From contig NZ_GL538352.1 in assembly GCF_000148995.1 (NCBI RefSeq), positions 744,001-808,000 of the forward strand: a DNA stretch of 64,000 bases. The letters run 5' to 3'. Positions 20,318-30,170 of this stretch are shown here, one piece after another. The notes beneath the pieces are model-generated. The model was not told where the DNA came from. It was given only the letters and a program-made list of their open reading frames with translations, and did not search any database. The stretch's first letter is position 1, and every line of letters begins with the position of its first letter. The position numbers were made by a program, and so were the translations under genes. The stretch comes from Listeria grayi DSM 20601 (GTDB lineage Bacteria; Bacillota; Bacilli; Lactobacillales; Listeriaceae).

Positions 20318-22982
20318 TTGATCAAAGCAGAATGGAAGAGCATTTTTAATAAAAAGCTCTTAATAATCGTATTGTGTGTGATGTGTTTCATTCCATCCAT
20401 TTATACAGTCACCTTTTTGGGCTCCATGTGGGATCCATATGGAAAAATGGAGAAACTACCGGTAGCGGTTATCAATCACGATAAGCCCGTAAAAATGAAT
20501 GGCAAAAAAATGGCGATCGGCGATGAAATGGAAAAAAACATGCGTAAAGATGGGAAACTGGATTTTCGGTTCCCCACAGAAGCGAAGGCAGCAGCAGGAT
20601 TAAAAAGTGGTAAATACTTCATGGTGATCACGATCCCGAAGGACTTTTCCAAAAATGCAACCACTCTGCTGAAAGACGATCCAAAGAAAATGACGATCAA
20701 CTATCAAACGATGGCTGGGCACAACTTCACGGCATCAAAATTTATGGGAAATGCAGTAACAGCGCTGAAAGACAGTATTGCCTCACAAGTGACAGAAATC
20801 TATGCGACAAGCGTATTCGGACAATTCAAAGAAGTTGGCAGCAGTTTTACAAAGGCTGGAAAAGCAAATAAAACATTGGCAGACGGTAGCGGGAAAATTC
20901 AATCAGGAAATGCAGCTCTGACTGCGAATTTACAAAAGCTAGCGGATAGTACACTTACTTTCCAACAGGGAACCGCCAAATTAGAGCGAGGGTTCGATTT
21001 ATATCAAGATGGCGTGGGCAAAGTTGCGAAAGGCAGCAGCACACTAGCATCAGGAACGAAACAACTTGCCACACAAACAGCCCCGCTTGCACAAGGAGTC
21101 GATGCCTTGGCCGGAGGAGCCGATGAATTAGCGACGGGAACAACCCAATTTGTCAGCGGTGTAAAAACAGTTGGCTCAGGTATGGATCAACTGAATAATG
21201 GCTTAATGCAGCTAAATACAGGAATGCCGCAAATGGAAAAGCAATCCAGCCATTTAGAGAACGGCATCGCAAAACTGCAGACCGGCAGTTCGCAATTGGA
21301 AAATGCAGTCTCCAGTTTGAATACAAAATTAACAAGCAAAGAAGCGAAAGCGCAAACTGCTCGTTTATCAGAGGGGCTGGAACAGTTGAAGCAGGGAATG
21401 ACTGCACTGACTAAAGCAAAGATTCCAGCATTGACGAGCACACTACAAACTTTGAATGAACAAATCGCCACTTCCCAGGAAAGCATCCAATCTGCTGTCC
21501 AAACAAGTGACAAAGAACAGGCAACACTCCAAGAAATCGACAATCTGCTAGCAGATAAAAGTGACTTGGATGCGGACGGTATGCAAGCGTTAAAAGCAAA
21601 ACTTGCGGTTTTGAAAAAACAACAAGGAACTACGAATCAATCAGTTCATCAACTACAGACCAATATTTCCACAACAAAACTTACAGAGCAAGTCCGTGAT
21701 GTGGCTCAAACAGCTGCTGCTCTTCAAGCAGGCTATTCGGGAACAGACGCACAACCTGGCATTTATGGCGGAACTAAACAACTACTGACAGCTAATCAGC
21801 AAATTGCATCAGCTATAGGCGGTTCAGGGAAAAGTATTTTAACAGGTGCTGCTCAATTGAACCAAGGTTTAGAAACGACTCACAGCGCTGTAAAACAGGC
21901 CAATCAACAACTACCGAAGTTAACGAGTTCCGTTTCCCAACTCGAAAGTAGCAGTAGCAAACTTGCGCAAGGAAGCCGTACATTAGTGGCTAAGTCGGGA
22001 GCTTTGCAAAACGGAGCTTCTGGACTGGATAACGGTTTGACTACTCTTAATGCCAAAGTACCGCTACTGACTAATGGAACAGCGCAATTGGCGACTGGGG
22101 CAGCCAATCTACAAACCGGCTTAGCGACTTTACAAGCTAAGGGCAGCACGCTAACGGCTGGAGTAAATCAATTGGATAACGGGGCAACCGGTATTCACCA
22201 CGGTTCTGAGCAATTGGCAGCCGGTTCCTCCGAAATAGAGAAAAATATGAAAAAAATCGTTGATGGGAACCAGCAAATTGCTACTAATCTGCAAACTGGC
22301 GGGGAAAAGATCAACCAACTCCATCCAACTGATAAAACCTATCAAATGATGGCAAAACCAGTTAAAACCAAACATGAAGAATTAGCGAAAGTCGTAAACA
22401 ATGGGACAGGAATGGCACCTTATATGATGTCACTGGCACTATTTGTCGGCGGGATCACATTGAATATGATGTATAACATTTATTCGCCAAAACAATATCC
22501 GCGTTACGGCGTCAGTTGGTGGGCGAGCAAAATGTCTGTTCTTGGAGCAGTCGGAATCTTACAAGCGCTCTTAATGGTGATTTTCTTGACATTTGTGAAT
22601 GGTTTAGAACCAGTGGCGATCTTGCAAACATTCGGCGTTTTAGTAGCCACGTCGTTGATGTTCATGGCGATTATCTGCTTCTTTAACCCTTGCGCTAGGA
22701 AAAGCCGGTTCGTTCTTGATGCTGATCTTCTTGATCTTGCAACTTGGCGGTTCAGGAGGAACGTATCCCGTTCAACTTTCCAATGGCTTTTTCCAAGCGA
22801 TCCATCCATTTTTACCAATGACGTATTCCGTCGATGCGCTACGTAATACGCTCTCCATTGGCGGAAGCATCCAGTAGGATCTGTTTATCATCATTACGTT
22901 AGCTATTGTATTCAACCTGCTTATCATTCTCTTTTTCCGTGGACAACGCAAGAAAATATCTCAAGAAGAAGCAGTAGCATAA
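20318..22982 (+). pseudogene. YhgE/Pip-type membrane protein, broken by a frameshift and a stop
   Basis: The first about 790 residues are normal for the family: a membrane segment near residues 14-34 (IIVLCVMCFIPSIYT), an ABC2-like extracytoplasmic part, then a long coiled region with repeats of the type LASG.KQLA..T and LNNGL.QL. At the CCC run 22687-22689 one extra C shifts the frame: the C-terminal membrane part continues in another frame as LALGKAGSFLMLIF ... FFQAIHPFLPMTYSVDALRN. In that frame a TAG at 22875-22877 interrupts before DLFIIITLAIVFNLLIILFF and the TAA at 22980-22982. Start is TTG at 20318 after AGAAGGAAGG. The family includes phage-receptor Pip and type VII secretion-linked proteins. 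Confidence 0.88.
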
Positions 22983-22989
22983 TTAAGCG

Positions 22990-23025
22990 AAAAACCCTTG
23001 TCAGTATAATAGGACAAGGGTTTTT
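22990..23025. terminator. Bidirectional terminator
   Basis: AAAAACCCTTGTC (22990-23002) and GACAAGGGTTTTT (23013-23025) form a perfect 13-bp inverted repeat with A- and T-runs; it serves the Pip pseudogene and the convergent WYL regulator. Confidence 0.93.
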
Positions 23026-23960
23026 CACTCACAGCGATCAAGCAATTCCCTAAGATAAGCTGTATAAGCCTTTTTCAATTCGCTTGGTTCGAGTATCGAG
23101 ATCGTTTTCCCGAATGATAAAAAATAACGAACTAGAAAGGGAATTTCCTGTTTGCCGAAAGTACCCTCTATGTAAGTGCCATCGGAGGTGCGCACAAGCT
23201 TCATATTCGCATAATGCCGTTTATAAAATTGTTCTTCTCCATCTGGATAAAGTTGGACTTGGAAGCGATAGGGACGATCAGCACGCAACTGGTCCTGATA
23301 GCGATGTTCCAGCTCTTCCGGTGTAAACACAAGCGCCGCCTTCGATGACTGTTCTACAGATTCGATAAAGTCACAACGAAAAATCCGAAAGGCCTGTTTA
23401 GTGAGGTCATAACAGGAACAGTACCAGTTACCATCTATTGTTTGTAGTTGCAGTGGCTGGATCTCGCGAATTTCTGTATGATAGCGTGTATAGGTAATCA
23501 CAATGACTTGCTTTTGAAAAATCGCGTCAAAAAGAGCTTTGAGATGCGGCGACTCTTGATGTTGCTCCATTCCGGTGTAGCGGATCATCTGGTCAGCGAA
23601 CAGGACCTTTTCTTGCTGAGGTGGGGAGAGTACCGCTAATAGTTTTGTTTTGATCTGCTGGTAATCTTGTTCAAAAGGCGTCACAAGCAATGATTTCAAT
23701 AATTGGAGTGAGAAAAAAATCGCGTGCAACTCATTATCATTGAAATAGATTGGAGGTAATAATTTATGTTCCAGCAAATGATAACCGCCATGACTGCCGC
23801 GCTCGGAATATAAAGGCACGCCGATCCGTTCTAGCGCCTCGATGTCGCGTAGCGCTGTCCGTTTAGAAATAGCGAATCGTTCCATAAGATCCCGCAGATT
23901 AAACCTTTTACGGCTATTGATAAATAGTAACTCTTGGATCAAGCGTTCATCTTTTTTCAT
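23025..23960 (-). CDS. HTH/WYL-domain transcriptional regulator (YafY-like)
   Basis: 311 residues. The N-terminal winged helix has FNLRDLMERFAISKRTALRDIEALERIGVPLYSERGSHGGY, the DeoR-type HTH seen in WYL regulators. The middle and C-terminal parts form the WYL sensor and WCX domains (YTRYHTEIREIQPLQLQTIDGNWYCSCYD; IFRCDFIESVE). ATG at 23960 with GGGAG upstream is preferred over the extension to 23996. It is divergent from the VOC/ClbS pair and probably controls it through the shared 76-base region. The ligand is unknown. Confidence 0.85.
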   Translation of the reverse strand: MKKDERLIQELLFINSRKRFNLRDLMERFAISKRTALRDIEALERIGVPLYSERGSHGGYHLLEHKLLPPIYFNDNELHAIFFSLQLLKSLLVTPFEQDYQQIKTKLLAVLSPPQQEKVLFADQMIRYTGMEQHQESPHLKALFDAIFQKQVIVITYTRYHTEIREIQPLQLQTIDGNWYCSCYDLTKQAFRIFRCDFIESVEQSSKAALVFTPEELEHRYQDQLRADRPYRFQVQLYPDGEEQFYKRHYANMKLVRTSDGTYIEGTFGKQEIPFLVRYFLSFGKTISILEPSELKKAYTAYLRELLDRCE

Positions 23961-23973
23961 TTTAATTCTCCCG

Positions 23974-24015
23974 ATGGTGCCGTATTTTGACACCATTATA
24001 GCATATACTTAGACT
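23974..24015 (+). promoter_or_regulatory. Promoter of the VOC gene with a dyad over the -35
   Basis: TTGACA (23987-23992), 17-base spacer, TAGACT (24010-24015). ATGGTG (23974-23979) and CACCAT (23991-23996) form an inverted repeat with an 11-base gap that covers the -35, a candidate operator for the divergent WYL regulator. Confidence 0.55.
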
Positions 24016-24036
24016 ATCAAAAAGAAGGAGGATTTA

Positions 24037-24495
24037 ATGATGGCGCATGTAAAAGTAACTACATTTTTATCTCTAAATGGAAAGGCGCAGGAAGCTATTT
24101 CTTTTTACCAAAAAAATCTTGATGCAAAGGTTCGGTTCCAGATCACTAATATTGAAATCCAAGCAAAAATGGATCCGGAATATACATTTCCTGAATCAGA
24201 AAAAGATTTTGTTTCGCATTCGGTGTTAGAAATCGGTTCGTCAGAGCTATCCATCATCGATGATACGATGGATGAAGGCACAGATGTAGTGACAGGAAAT
24301 AATCTATCACTATGCCTCTACAGCAGTTCCTTAGCGCAAGTGACCGATTTTTATGAACGTGTTACAATGGATAAACGAACAAAAGTCATTATTCCCTTAG
24401 GAAAAAACTTTTTTGCCGAAGCATATGCGATTGTAAAGGATCCATTTGGCGTGATCATTCAGTTCGCTGTGCAGGCGGAAGGAGAACAAAGATGA
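24037..24495 (+). CDS. VOC-family protein (PhnB/glyoxalase-like)
   Basis: 152 residues. Two paired beta-alpha-beta-beta-beta modules: TTFLSLNGKAQEAISFYQKNL near the start and FFAEAYAIVKDPFGVIIQFA near the end, as in PhnB-like proteins (sometimes named 3-demethylubiquinone methyltransferase-like). Catalytic role unknown. ATG 24037 and 24040 are both usable after AAGGAGGA. The gene overlaps the ClbS gene by ATGA, so they are coupled. Confidence 0.82.
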   Translation: MMAHVKVTTFLSLNGKAQEAISFYQKNLDAKVRFQITNIEIQAKMDPEYTFPESEKDFVSHSVLEIGSSELSIIDDTMDEGTDVVTGNNLSLCLYSSSLAQVTDFYERVTMDKRTKVIIPLGKNFFAEAYAIVKDPFGVIIQFAVQAEGEQR

Positions 24496-25010
24496 GAACT
24501 TATGCGGATAGAGCAGAATTAGTAGCAGCCATACAAACGGCCTATCAAACATTTATCTCCGAATTTGAAAATGTGCCCGAAGCGTTGAAAGATCTTCGGT
24601 TGGAGGAAGTCGACAAAACTCCTGCAGAAATGTTGGCTTATCAATTGGGCTGGCTAGATCTGCTATTGAGCTGGGAGGAAGACGAAAAAGCAGGCAAAAA
24701 TGTTCAAACTCCAACAGCGGATTATAAATGGAATAATCTGGGAGGACTGTATCGATCTTTTTATAAGCGGTATGAAGCTGCTACTCTACAAGAGATGACA
24801 ACAGAATTGACCGCATTGGTGGAAAAAGTCTGCGCTTGGGTCTCGTTGCTGTCAGAGCGTGAATTAATGGAGCCGGGACAAAAAAATTGGGCAACGACGA
24901 AGGCAATGTGGCCAGTGGTGAAATGGTTGCATATCAATACAGTAGCACCATTCACCAATTTCCGTCCGAAGATCAGAAAATGGAAAAAGCTGGCTCCTGC
25001 TGCTCAATAA
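24492..25010 (+). CDS. ClbS/DfsB family protein (DUF1706)
   Basis: 172 residues, a four-helix-bundle protein of the DinB-like superfamily. Signature segments are TPAEMLAYQLGWLDLLLSWE, NLGGLYRSFYKRYE and WPVVKWLHINTVAPFTNFRPKIRKWKK. The named member ClbS is a colibactin-resistance cyclopropane hydrolase; the substrate of this one cannot be told from sequence. It starts within the VOC stop (ATGA). The pairing with a VOC protein under a WYL regulator suggests a small detoxification or stress unit (inference). Confidence 0.85.
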   Translation: MRTYADRAELVAAIQTAYQTFISEFENVPEALKDLRLEEVDKTPAEMLAYQLGWLDLLLSWEEDEKAGKNVQTPTADYKWNNLGGLYRSFYKRYEAATLQEMTTELTALVEKVCAWVSLLSERELMEPGQKNWATTKAMWPVVKWLHINTVAPFTNFRPKIRKWKKLAPAAQ

Positions 25011-25052
25011 GTGATATAATCCTTTCATACATACGCAGAAAGGAAGTCGTTC

Positions 25053-25166
25053 ATGGAGCTGGCTGCATTAAGTTTTCAAGTCTTTATACCAATCTCGGTG
25101 ATTAGCGTCATCGTGATCATTATCGGCCTTATTATTTGGCTGAGTATTCGCGGAAAAAAAAGATGA
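25053..25166 (+). CDS. 37-residue single-pass membrane peptide
   Basis: A short frame, ATG 25053 to TGA 25164-25166. The product starts MELAALSFQVF, continues with about 20 hydrophobic residues rich in Ile and Val, and ends in a basic tail, SIRGKKR. It has its own extended -10 TGATATAAT (25012-25020) and an AAAGGAAG RBS, and ends 15 bases before a terminator. The transcription unit looks complete. Such peptides include type I toxins and small membrane regulators, but no family is recognised. Confidence 0.6.
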   Translation: MELAALSFQVFIPISVISVIVIIIGLIIWLSIRGKKR

Positions 25167-25181
25167 ACCGTTCTTATTGCT

Positions 25182-25393
25182 AACAAGCCTTTCTGGCTTG
25201 TTTCAGCTTGGCGAAAAACGATCATCTTCGTCGTTAAAGCCTGCGTTCCGATTCACGCGTTACGAGTACGCACCGCTTCGGTACTCAACTTTGCCTAAAA
25301 TCTAATCATTTTTCGCCAAGCTGAAAACAGCACGAAAATGATTGAAATGATGTTTTTTTCAGTCTAAAACAAGCCTTTTTGGCTTGTTTTTTT
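25182..25393. repeat. Nested inverted-repeat element between two copies of a terminator
   Basis: Terminator copy 1 AACAAGCC..GGCTTGTTT spans 25182-25203 and copy 2 AAAACAAGCC..GGCTTGTTTTTTT spans 25366-25393. Between them, a 22-base arm TTTCAGCTTGGCGAAAAACG+AT (25201-25222) is matched by its inverse at 25305-25326 with one mismatch. The enclosed 82 bases are GC-richer and contain a smaller dyad GAGTAC/GTACTC (25264-25286). No reading frame of note is inside. This covers most of the gap between the membrane peptide and the ptcA promoter. Confidence 0.8.
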
Positions 25394-25456
25394 ATGTGCA
25401 TAACATGTTACGCGAAATGAAACGAGTTACAAGGTTCTCTAGTCTGTTGCGAAACC

Positions 25457-25496
25457 TTGGAAAAGGCTTTTCCAAATTTTATTCTTGTATTATGAT
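25457..25496 (+). promoter_or_regulatory. ptcA promoter region with 19-bp palindrome
   Basis: TTGGAAAAG-G-CTTTTCCAA (25457-25475) is a perfect 9+1+9 palindrome. TATGAT (25491-25496) is the best -10, with only a poor -35 (TTTTCC, 25468-25473) inside the palindrome. This arrangement suggests an operator for a regulator, most simply the RpiR-type protein encoded at the other end of the cluster. Confidence 0.6.
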
Positions 25497-25556
25497 GAGC
25501 AAGTAATCAGATTACTCGAGCAAGCCGGCTTGTAATAATCTAACGAGGTGGAAAAC

Positions 25557-26579
25557 ATGGTAAAGGATTTTATAGACACAAAAGATTTTTCCAAAGAAGA
25601 AATTTTATTTATGGTCGATTTAGCATTAAAAATGAAAGAATCTATCAAAAATGGACATTATCCGAAATTATTGAAAGATAAAACACTCGGGATGATCTTT
25701 GAACAATCGTCGACGAGAACGCGTGTCTCTTTTGAAACAGCGATGACACAATTAGGTGGACATGCGCAATATCTAGCTCCTGGTCAGATCCAATTGGGTG
25801 GACACGAATCCGTTGGAGATACTGCTAAAGTGCTATCTCGTTTAGTCGATATCTTAATGGCACGCGTTGAACGCCATCATACCGTCGTGGAGCTTTCTGA
25901 AAGCGCTTCTATTCCTGTTATCAACGGAATGAGTGATTACAACCATCCCACACAAGAGCTTGGCGATGCCATTACCATGATCGAACATCTTCCAGCAGGT
26001 AAAAACATCGAGGATTGTAAAATCGTTTTTGTCGGAGATGCGACGCAAGTATGTGCTTCAACGATGTTCATGGCTACCAAATTAGGAATGGATTTTGTAC
26101 AATTCGGGCCAAAAGGTTTCCAATTAAAAGAAGAACATCGCAAAATTGGAGAAGCAAACTGTAAAGTGTCCGGCGGAAGCTATACGGTAACAGAAGATTT
26201 GGAAACAGCGATCAAGGATGCTGACTTTATCTATACAGACGTTTGGTATGGTTTGTACGAAGCTGAACTTTCCGAAGAAGAACGGATGAATGCTTTTTAT
26301 CCAAAATACCAAGTCAATAAAGCAATGATCGATAAAGCGGCACCACACGTGAAATTTATGCACTGCCTGCCAGCAACGCGCGGCGAAGAAGTGACGGATG
26401 AAGTGATCGACGCACCTTACAGTGTGGTTTTAGATGAAGCAGAAAATCGATTAACAGCAATGCGTGCTTTGCTAGTTTACTTTATGCAGCCGTTCGTTAA
26501 ACCAGCTTCTGAAAAAGTGGGCGACCATTATGACAGCGAACTGGAATTATTGCTACGCAAGGCACCGAACAAGCAATAG
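25557..26579 (+). CDS. ptcA: Putrescine carbamoyltransferase
   Basis: 340 residues. It converts N-carbamoylputrescine and phosphate to putrescine and carbamoyl phosphate. The carbamoyl-phosphate motif STRTR is near 52, HPTQELGD near 130 and [17 protein letters not shown] near 268. The latter differs from the ornithine-enzyme SMG-type loop and matches putrescine enzymes, as does the genetic context with aguA and arcC. ATG at 25557 after GAGGTGG is preferred to GTG 25548. It is first gene of the agmatine operon. Confidence 0.93.
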   Translation: MVKDFIDTKDFSKEEILFMVDLALKMKESIKNGHYPKLLKDKTLGMIFEQSSTRTRVSFETAMTQLGGHAQYLAPGQIQLGGHESVGDTAKVLSRLVDILMARVERHHTVVELSESASIPVINGMSDYNHPTQELGDAITMIEHLPAGKNIEDCKIVFVGDATQVCASTMFMATKLGMDFVQFGPKGFQLKEEHRKIGEANCKVSGGSYTVTEDLETAIKDADFIYTDVWYGLYEAELSEEERMNAFYPKYQVNKAMIDKAAPHVKFMHCLPATRGEEVTDEVIDAPYSVVLDEAENRLTAMRALLVYFMQPFVKPASEKVGDHYDSELELLLRKAPNKQ

Positions 26580-26638
26580 AAAATAGGGGAAGAAGCGGTC
26601 AGCTGCTTTTTCCCTACTCATAAAAGAGGCGAGTGCAA

Positions 26639-28015
26639 ATGGAAAAAAAGAAATTCCGCTTATTTGACGCGGTGCTTATGGCTGTCTGCGTTATTCTAGT
26701 TGTAGAATCCGCGGCACCGGCAGCTGCGATCGGTCCCAGTCAGTTCTTCTGGTGGATCAGTTTGCTGATCTTGTTTTTCTTACCTTATGGGCTGGTATCA
26801 GCAGAACTCGGCACGACGTATGATGATGAAGGCGGCATTTATGATTGGGTAAAAAGGGCATTTGGCAGACGCTGGGGAGGTAGAGTCGCTTGGTATTACT
26901 GGATCAACTTTCCGATCTGGATGGCGAGCTTAGCGGTGTTGTTCGTAGAAGTAATGACACAGATTTTTTCTTTTCATATATCAACCATGACATCGATCAT
27001 TATCCAGCTGGTATTTGTATGGATTGTCACACTGATTAGCGCGTTTCCTGTTAGTGATAGTAAATGGATCTTGAATATCGCAGCGTTTTGCAAAGTTGCG
27101 ATCATGGTCAGCTTAGGTGTGCTCGGTATTTATTTTGCCGTTACGAAAGGACTAGCAAATGACTTTTCCGGTAAGGCATTGTTACCGTCTTTTGATTTGA
27201 ACAGTCTATCATTTATTTCGATCATTTTATTCAATTTCTTGGGATTTGAAGTTGTGACGACACTGGCGGGAGATATGGATAATCCCAAAAAACAAATCCC
27301 ACAAGCTATCATCATTGGCGGGGCTTTGATTGCTTTCTTCTATGTATTAGCAGCATTTGGGATCGGCGCAGCCATACCTGTAGGCGACCTTTCGACATCA
27401 GGCGGTTTGATCGACAGCTTCTTGCTGATGATCGGACACAATAATTGGTTTGTGATCATTATCGGGATCATGTTTATGTATACATTGGCTGCTAACTTGA
27501 TTTCATGGGCGCTTGGTGTTAATTATGTGACCATGTATGCAGCAAAAAATCAAGATTTGCCGAAAGTATTTCGGATCGCTAGCAAAAAAACCGATATGCC
27601 GATCGGAGCGAATGTGATGAACGGTGTTGTTGCTTCTGTGTTGATTATCGTGGCACCATTCATACCGAATAAAGATATTTTCTGGGCCTTTTTCGCACTC
27701 AATGTGATCGCGCTACTTGTTTCCTACATGGTCATGTTCCCAGCTTTCTTGAAGTTGCGGAAAAGTGATGGAAAAAGAGTTCGTCCGTTTAAAGTTCCTG
27801 GACCAAAATGGGTGATTCGCCTTGTAGCATTTGTACCAATGATACTTCTTGGAATCACATTGATTTTCTCAGCGGTTCCTTTAAACGGAAGTTCCGCAGA
27901 AATAACTGGAAAAGTTCCGATCTTGATTGGTTTCGTGATAACAGCGGTTATCGGTGAGATATGTATTCGTGTGGCGAATGGTAAAAAGGAGGACAAGAAA
28001 GATGAAAACAATTGA
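26639..28015 (+). CDS. aguD: Agmatine/putrescine antiporter (APC family)
   Basis: 458 residues with about 12 membrane helices (APC superfamily). The [20 protein letters not shown] and [23 protein letters not shown] segments are typical of the glutamate:GABA/agmatine exchangers. It is expected to take in agmatine and export putrescine, driven by the gradient the pathway creates. ATG at 26639 has AGAGGCGAG upstream. The 3' end overlaps aguA by 14 bases. Confidence 0.88.
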   Translation: MEKKKFRLFDAVLMAVCVILVVESAAPAAAIGPSQFFWWISLLILFFLPYGLVSAELGTTYDDEGGIYDWVKRAFGRRWGGRVAWYYWINFPIWMASLAVLFVEVMTQIFSFHISTMTSIIIQLVFVWIVTLISAFPVSDSKWILNIAAFCKVAIMVSLGVLGIYFAVTKGLANDFSGKALLPSFDLNSLSFISIILFNFLGFEVVTTLAGDMDNPKKQIPQAIIIGGALIAFFYVLAAFGIGAAIPVGDLSTSGGLIDSFLLMIGHNNWFVIIIGIMFMYTLAANLISWALGVNYVTMYAAKNQDLPKVFRIASKKTDMPIGANVMNGVVASVLIIVAPFIPNKDIFWAFFALNVIALLVSYMVMFPAFLKLRKSDGKRVRPFKVPGPKWVIRLVAFVPMILLGITLIFSAVPLNGSSAEITGKVPILIGFVITAVIGEICIRVANGKKEDKKDENN

Positions 28016-29099
28016 TGGATTTCCAAAAGCAGAAGGTTTCCGTATGCCGGGTGAATTTGAAGCGCATAAAGGCTGCTATTTAATTTGGCCGGAGCGTACA
28101 GATAACTGGCGCTTAGGAGCAAAACCAGCGCAACAAGCATTTACCAATGTAGCAACGGCGATTGCCGAATTTGAAAAAGTGACGGTCTTAGTCAGCAATC
28201 GGCAATATAAAAATGCCCGCTATCAGTTGCCGGATGAGATTCGTGTGATCGAAATGGCGAGCGATGATGCATGGGTTCGTGATTGCGGCCCAACATTTGT
28301 GAAAAACGAAGCCGGAGAAGTTCGCGGCATTGATTGGACTTTCAATTCTTGGGGTGGCTTAGTGGATGGTTTATACTTCCCTTGGGACAATGACAACATG
28401 GTCGCACAAAAAGTTTGTGAGATCGAAGCTTGTGATCGTTATGAACTTCCTGAATTTGTGCTTGAAGGTGGTTCTATCCACGTAGACGGTGAAGGGACAT
28501 TGATCACAACGGAAGAATGCTTGCTGTCAGAAGGACGCAATCCCCAGTTTTCCAAAGCGCAGATCGAAAAGATCTTGAGCGAATATCTCAATATCCAAAA
28601 GATCATCTGGCTGAAACGTGGAATCTATTTAGACGAGACGAATGGACATGTCGACAATATCCTTAATTATGTGCGTCCAGGAGTTGTAGCACTTGCGTGG
28701 ACCAATGATAAAGAGGATCCGCAATATGAGATCTCTAAAGAATGCTTCGATATTTTAAGCGAGGCAACAGATGCCAAAGGCCGGAAATTGGAGGTCCACA
28801 AATTAGAAGTACCGAAACCGATCTTGATCACTGAAGAAGAAAGCTTGGGCGTAGATGCTGTAGCAGGAACACTTCCGCGAGAAGAAGGCGACCGCTTAGC
28901 AGCAAGCTATATCAATTATTATACTGCAAATGGTGGTATTGTTTTCCCACTTTTCGGTGATCCAAATGATGAAAAAGCACGAACAGCGCTGACAGAACTT
29001 TATCCAGATCGTAAAGTCGTTGGCGTGCGTGCTCGAGAAATATTATTGGGCGGCGGTAATATCCATTGTATTACACAACAAGTACCAGATGGGAAGTAG
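28002..29099 (+). CDS. aguA: Agmatine deiminase
   Basis: 365 residues, a guanidino-group-modifying enzyme that converts agmatine to N-carbamoylputrescine and ammonia. The catalytic Cys is in [11 protein letters not shown] near residue 356, [10 protein letters not shown] carries the acidic substrate ligand near 90, and ETNGHVDN the catalytic His near 218. Start at ATG 28002 after AAAGGAGG; the upstream in-frame extension lies inside the transporter gene. Only one aguA is present here, whereas I recall two in the L. monocytogenes cluster. Confidence 0.95.
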   Translation: MKTIDGFPKAEGFRMPGEFEAHKGCYLIWPERTDNWRLGAKPAQQAFTNVATAIAEFEKVTVLVSNRQYKNARYQLPDEIRVIEMASDDAWVRDCGPTFVKNEAGEVRGIDWTFNSWGGLVDGLYFPWDNDNMVAQKVCEIEACDRYELPEFVLEGGSIHVDGEGTLITTEECLLSEGRNPQFSKAQIEKILSEYLNIQKIIWLKRGIYLDETNGHVDNILNYVRPGVVALAWTNDKEDPQYEISKECFDILSEATDAKGRKLEVHKLEVPKPILITEEESLGVDAVAGTLPREEGDRLAASYINYYTANGGIVFPLFGDPNDEKARTALTELYPDRKVVGVRAREILLGGGNIHCITQQVPDGK

Positions 29100-29104
29100 A
29101 GCAG

Positions 29105-30046
29105 ATGAGAAAATTAAGAATCGTTGTAGCACTTGGCGGAAATGCCATCTTAACAGATGATGCTTCTGCCAATGCACAAAAAAAGGTTTTAAAAGAAACC
29201 GCAGAATATTTGATCCCACTGATCACCGCAGGACATCAAGTGATCATTTCGCATGGTAACGGGCCACAAGTCGGCAATTTAGTTTTACAGCAAGAAGCAG
29301 CTCACTCCGATAAAAATCCGGCGATGCCACTAGATACCTGTGTAGCGATGACACAAGGGAGTGTCGGATATTGGCTACAGAACGCGCTGGATGAAGCGCT
29401 CTTAAATCATCAATTACAGAAAGAAACAGCAACGATCGTCACCCAAGTCATCGTGGACAAGAGTGACGCAGCTTTTCAAGACCCAACGAAACCGATCGGT
29501 CCTTTTTTGACAGAAACCGAAATGCAGGAAGAAAAATTGCGCACCAAGGCTGTCTACAAAGAAGATGCAGGACGCGGTTATCGGAAAGTAGTGCCATCGC
29601 CGAAACCAATCGCGATCAAAGAATATCCTGTGATCGCGCAACTGATCGCAAATGATGTCGTGACGATCTCAGCAGGCGGTGGCGGTATCCCTGTGATCCA
29701 GGAAGGAAATGAATATGTCGGCATCGAAGCAGTAATCGATAAAGACTTTGCTGCTGCAACATTAGCTGAAGCTGTTCAGGCTGATCAGCTGATTATTTTG
29801 ACTGGTGTTTCACACGTTGCGATCCGATTCAATCAGCCTGATCAAAAAGAATTACAGCGAGTGACAACCAGCGAACTAGAGGCTTATAAAGCAGAAAATC
29901 ACTTTGCAAAAGGGAGCATGCTACCGAAAATCGAAGCAGCGATCCAATTTGTAAGGGGCAATCCGCATGGAAAAGCCGTTATCACTTCACTGGAAAATCT
30001 GCCTAATTTATTGACAGAAGGAGCAGGAACGGTTATTACAAGATAA
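29105..30046 (+). CDS. arcC: Carbamate kinase
   Basis: 313 residues, amino-acid-kinase family. It makes ATP from carbamoyl phosphate and ADP, the energy-yielding last step of agmatine breakdown. VALGGNAIL at the N terminus, [15 protein letters not shown] near 50, [11 protein letters not shown] near 190 and [14 protein letters not shown] near 270 are all diagnostic. ATG 29105 lies 5 bases after the aguA stop with GGGAAG as RBS. A terminator follows, so the regulator gene downstream has its own promoter. Confidence 0.95.
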   Translation: MRKLRIVVALGGNAILTDDASANAQKKVLKETAEYLIPLITAGHQVIISHGNGPQVGNLVLQQEAAHSDKNPAMPLDTCVAMTQGSVGYWLQNALDEALLNHQLQKETATIVTQVIVDKSDAAFQDPTKPIGPFLTETEMQEEKLRTKAVYKEDAGRGYRKVVPSPKPIAIKEYPVIAQLIANDVVTISAGGGGIPVIQEGNEYVGIEAVIDKDFAAATLAEAVQADQLIILTGVSHVAIRFNQPDQKELQRVTTSELEAYKAENHFAKGSMLPKIEAAIQFVRGNPHGKAVITSLENLPNLLTEGAGTVITR

Positions 30047-30055
30047 ACACTCAGG

Positions 30056-30100
30056 CCTGCTAGCAATCACTTCAATCAGTGGTTGCCAGCAGGTTTATTC
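30056..30100 (+). terminator. Terminator of the agmatine operon
   Basis: CCTGCTAGCAATCACT (from 30056) pairs with AGTGGTTGCCAGCAGG (30078-30093) with minor mismatches; TTTATTCC follows. Confidence 0.8.
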
Positions 30101-30103
30101 CTA

Positions 30104-30133
30104 TTGTTTCCTTATCCCTTTTTCCTTTATAAT
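30104..30133 (+). promoter_or_regulatory. Promoter of the RpiR-type regulator gene
   Basis: TTGTTT (30104-30109), 18-base spacer, TATAAT (30128-30133). Confidence 0.65.
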
Positions 30134-30170
30134 AGCAAAGAAGAGATAAGCAACTTCTGGAGGAATGGCA

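Noticed and set aside
20318-22982. Frameshift in the Pip gene as sequencing error
   Set aside because: A single-base error in CCC is possible, but a second, separate in-frame TAG in the restored frame favours real decay; still unproven.
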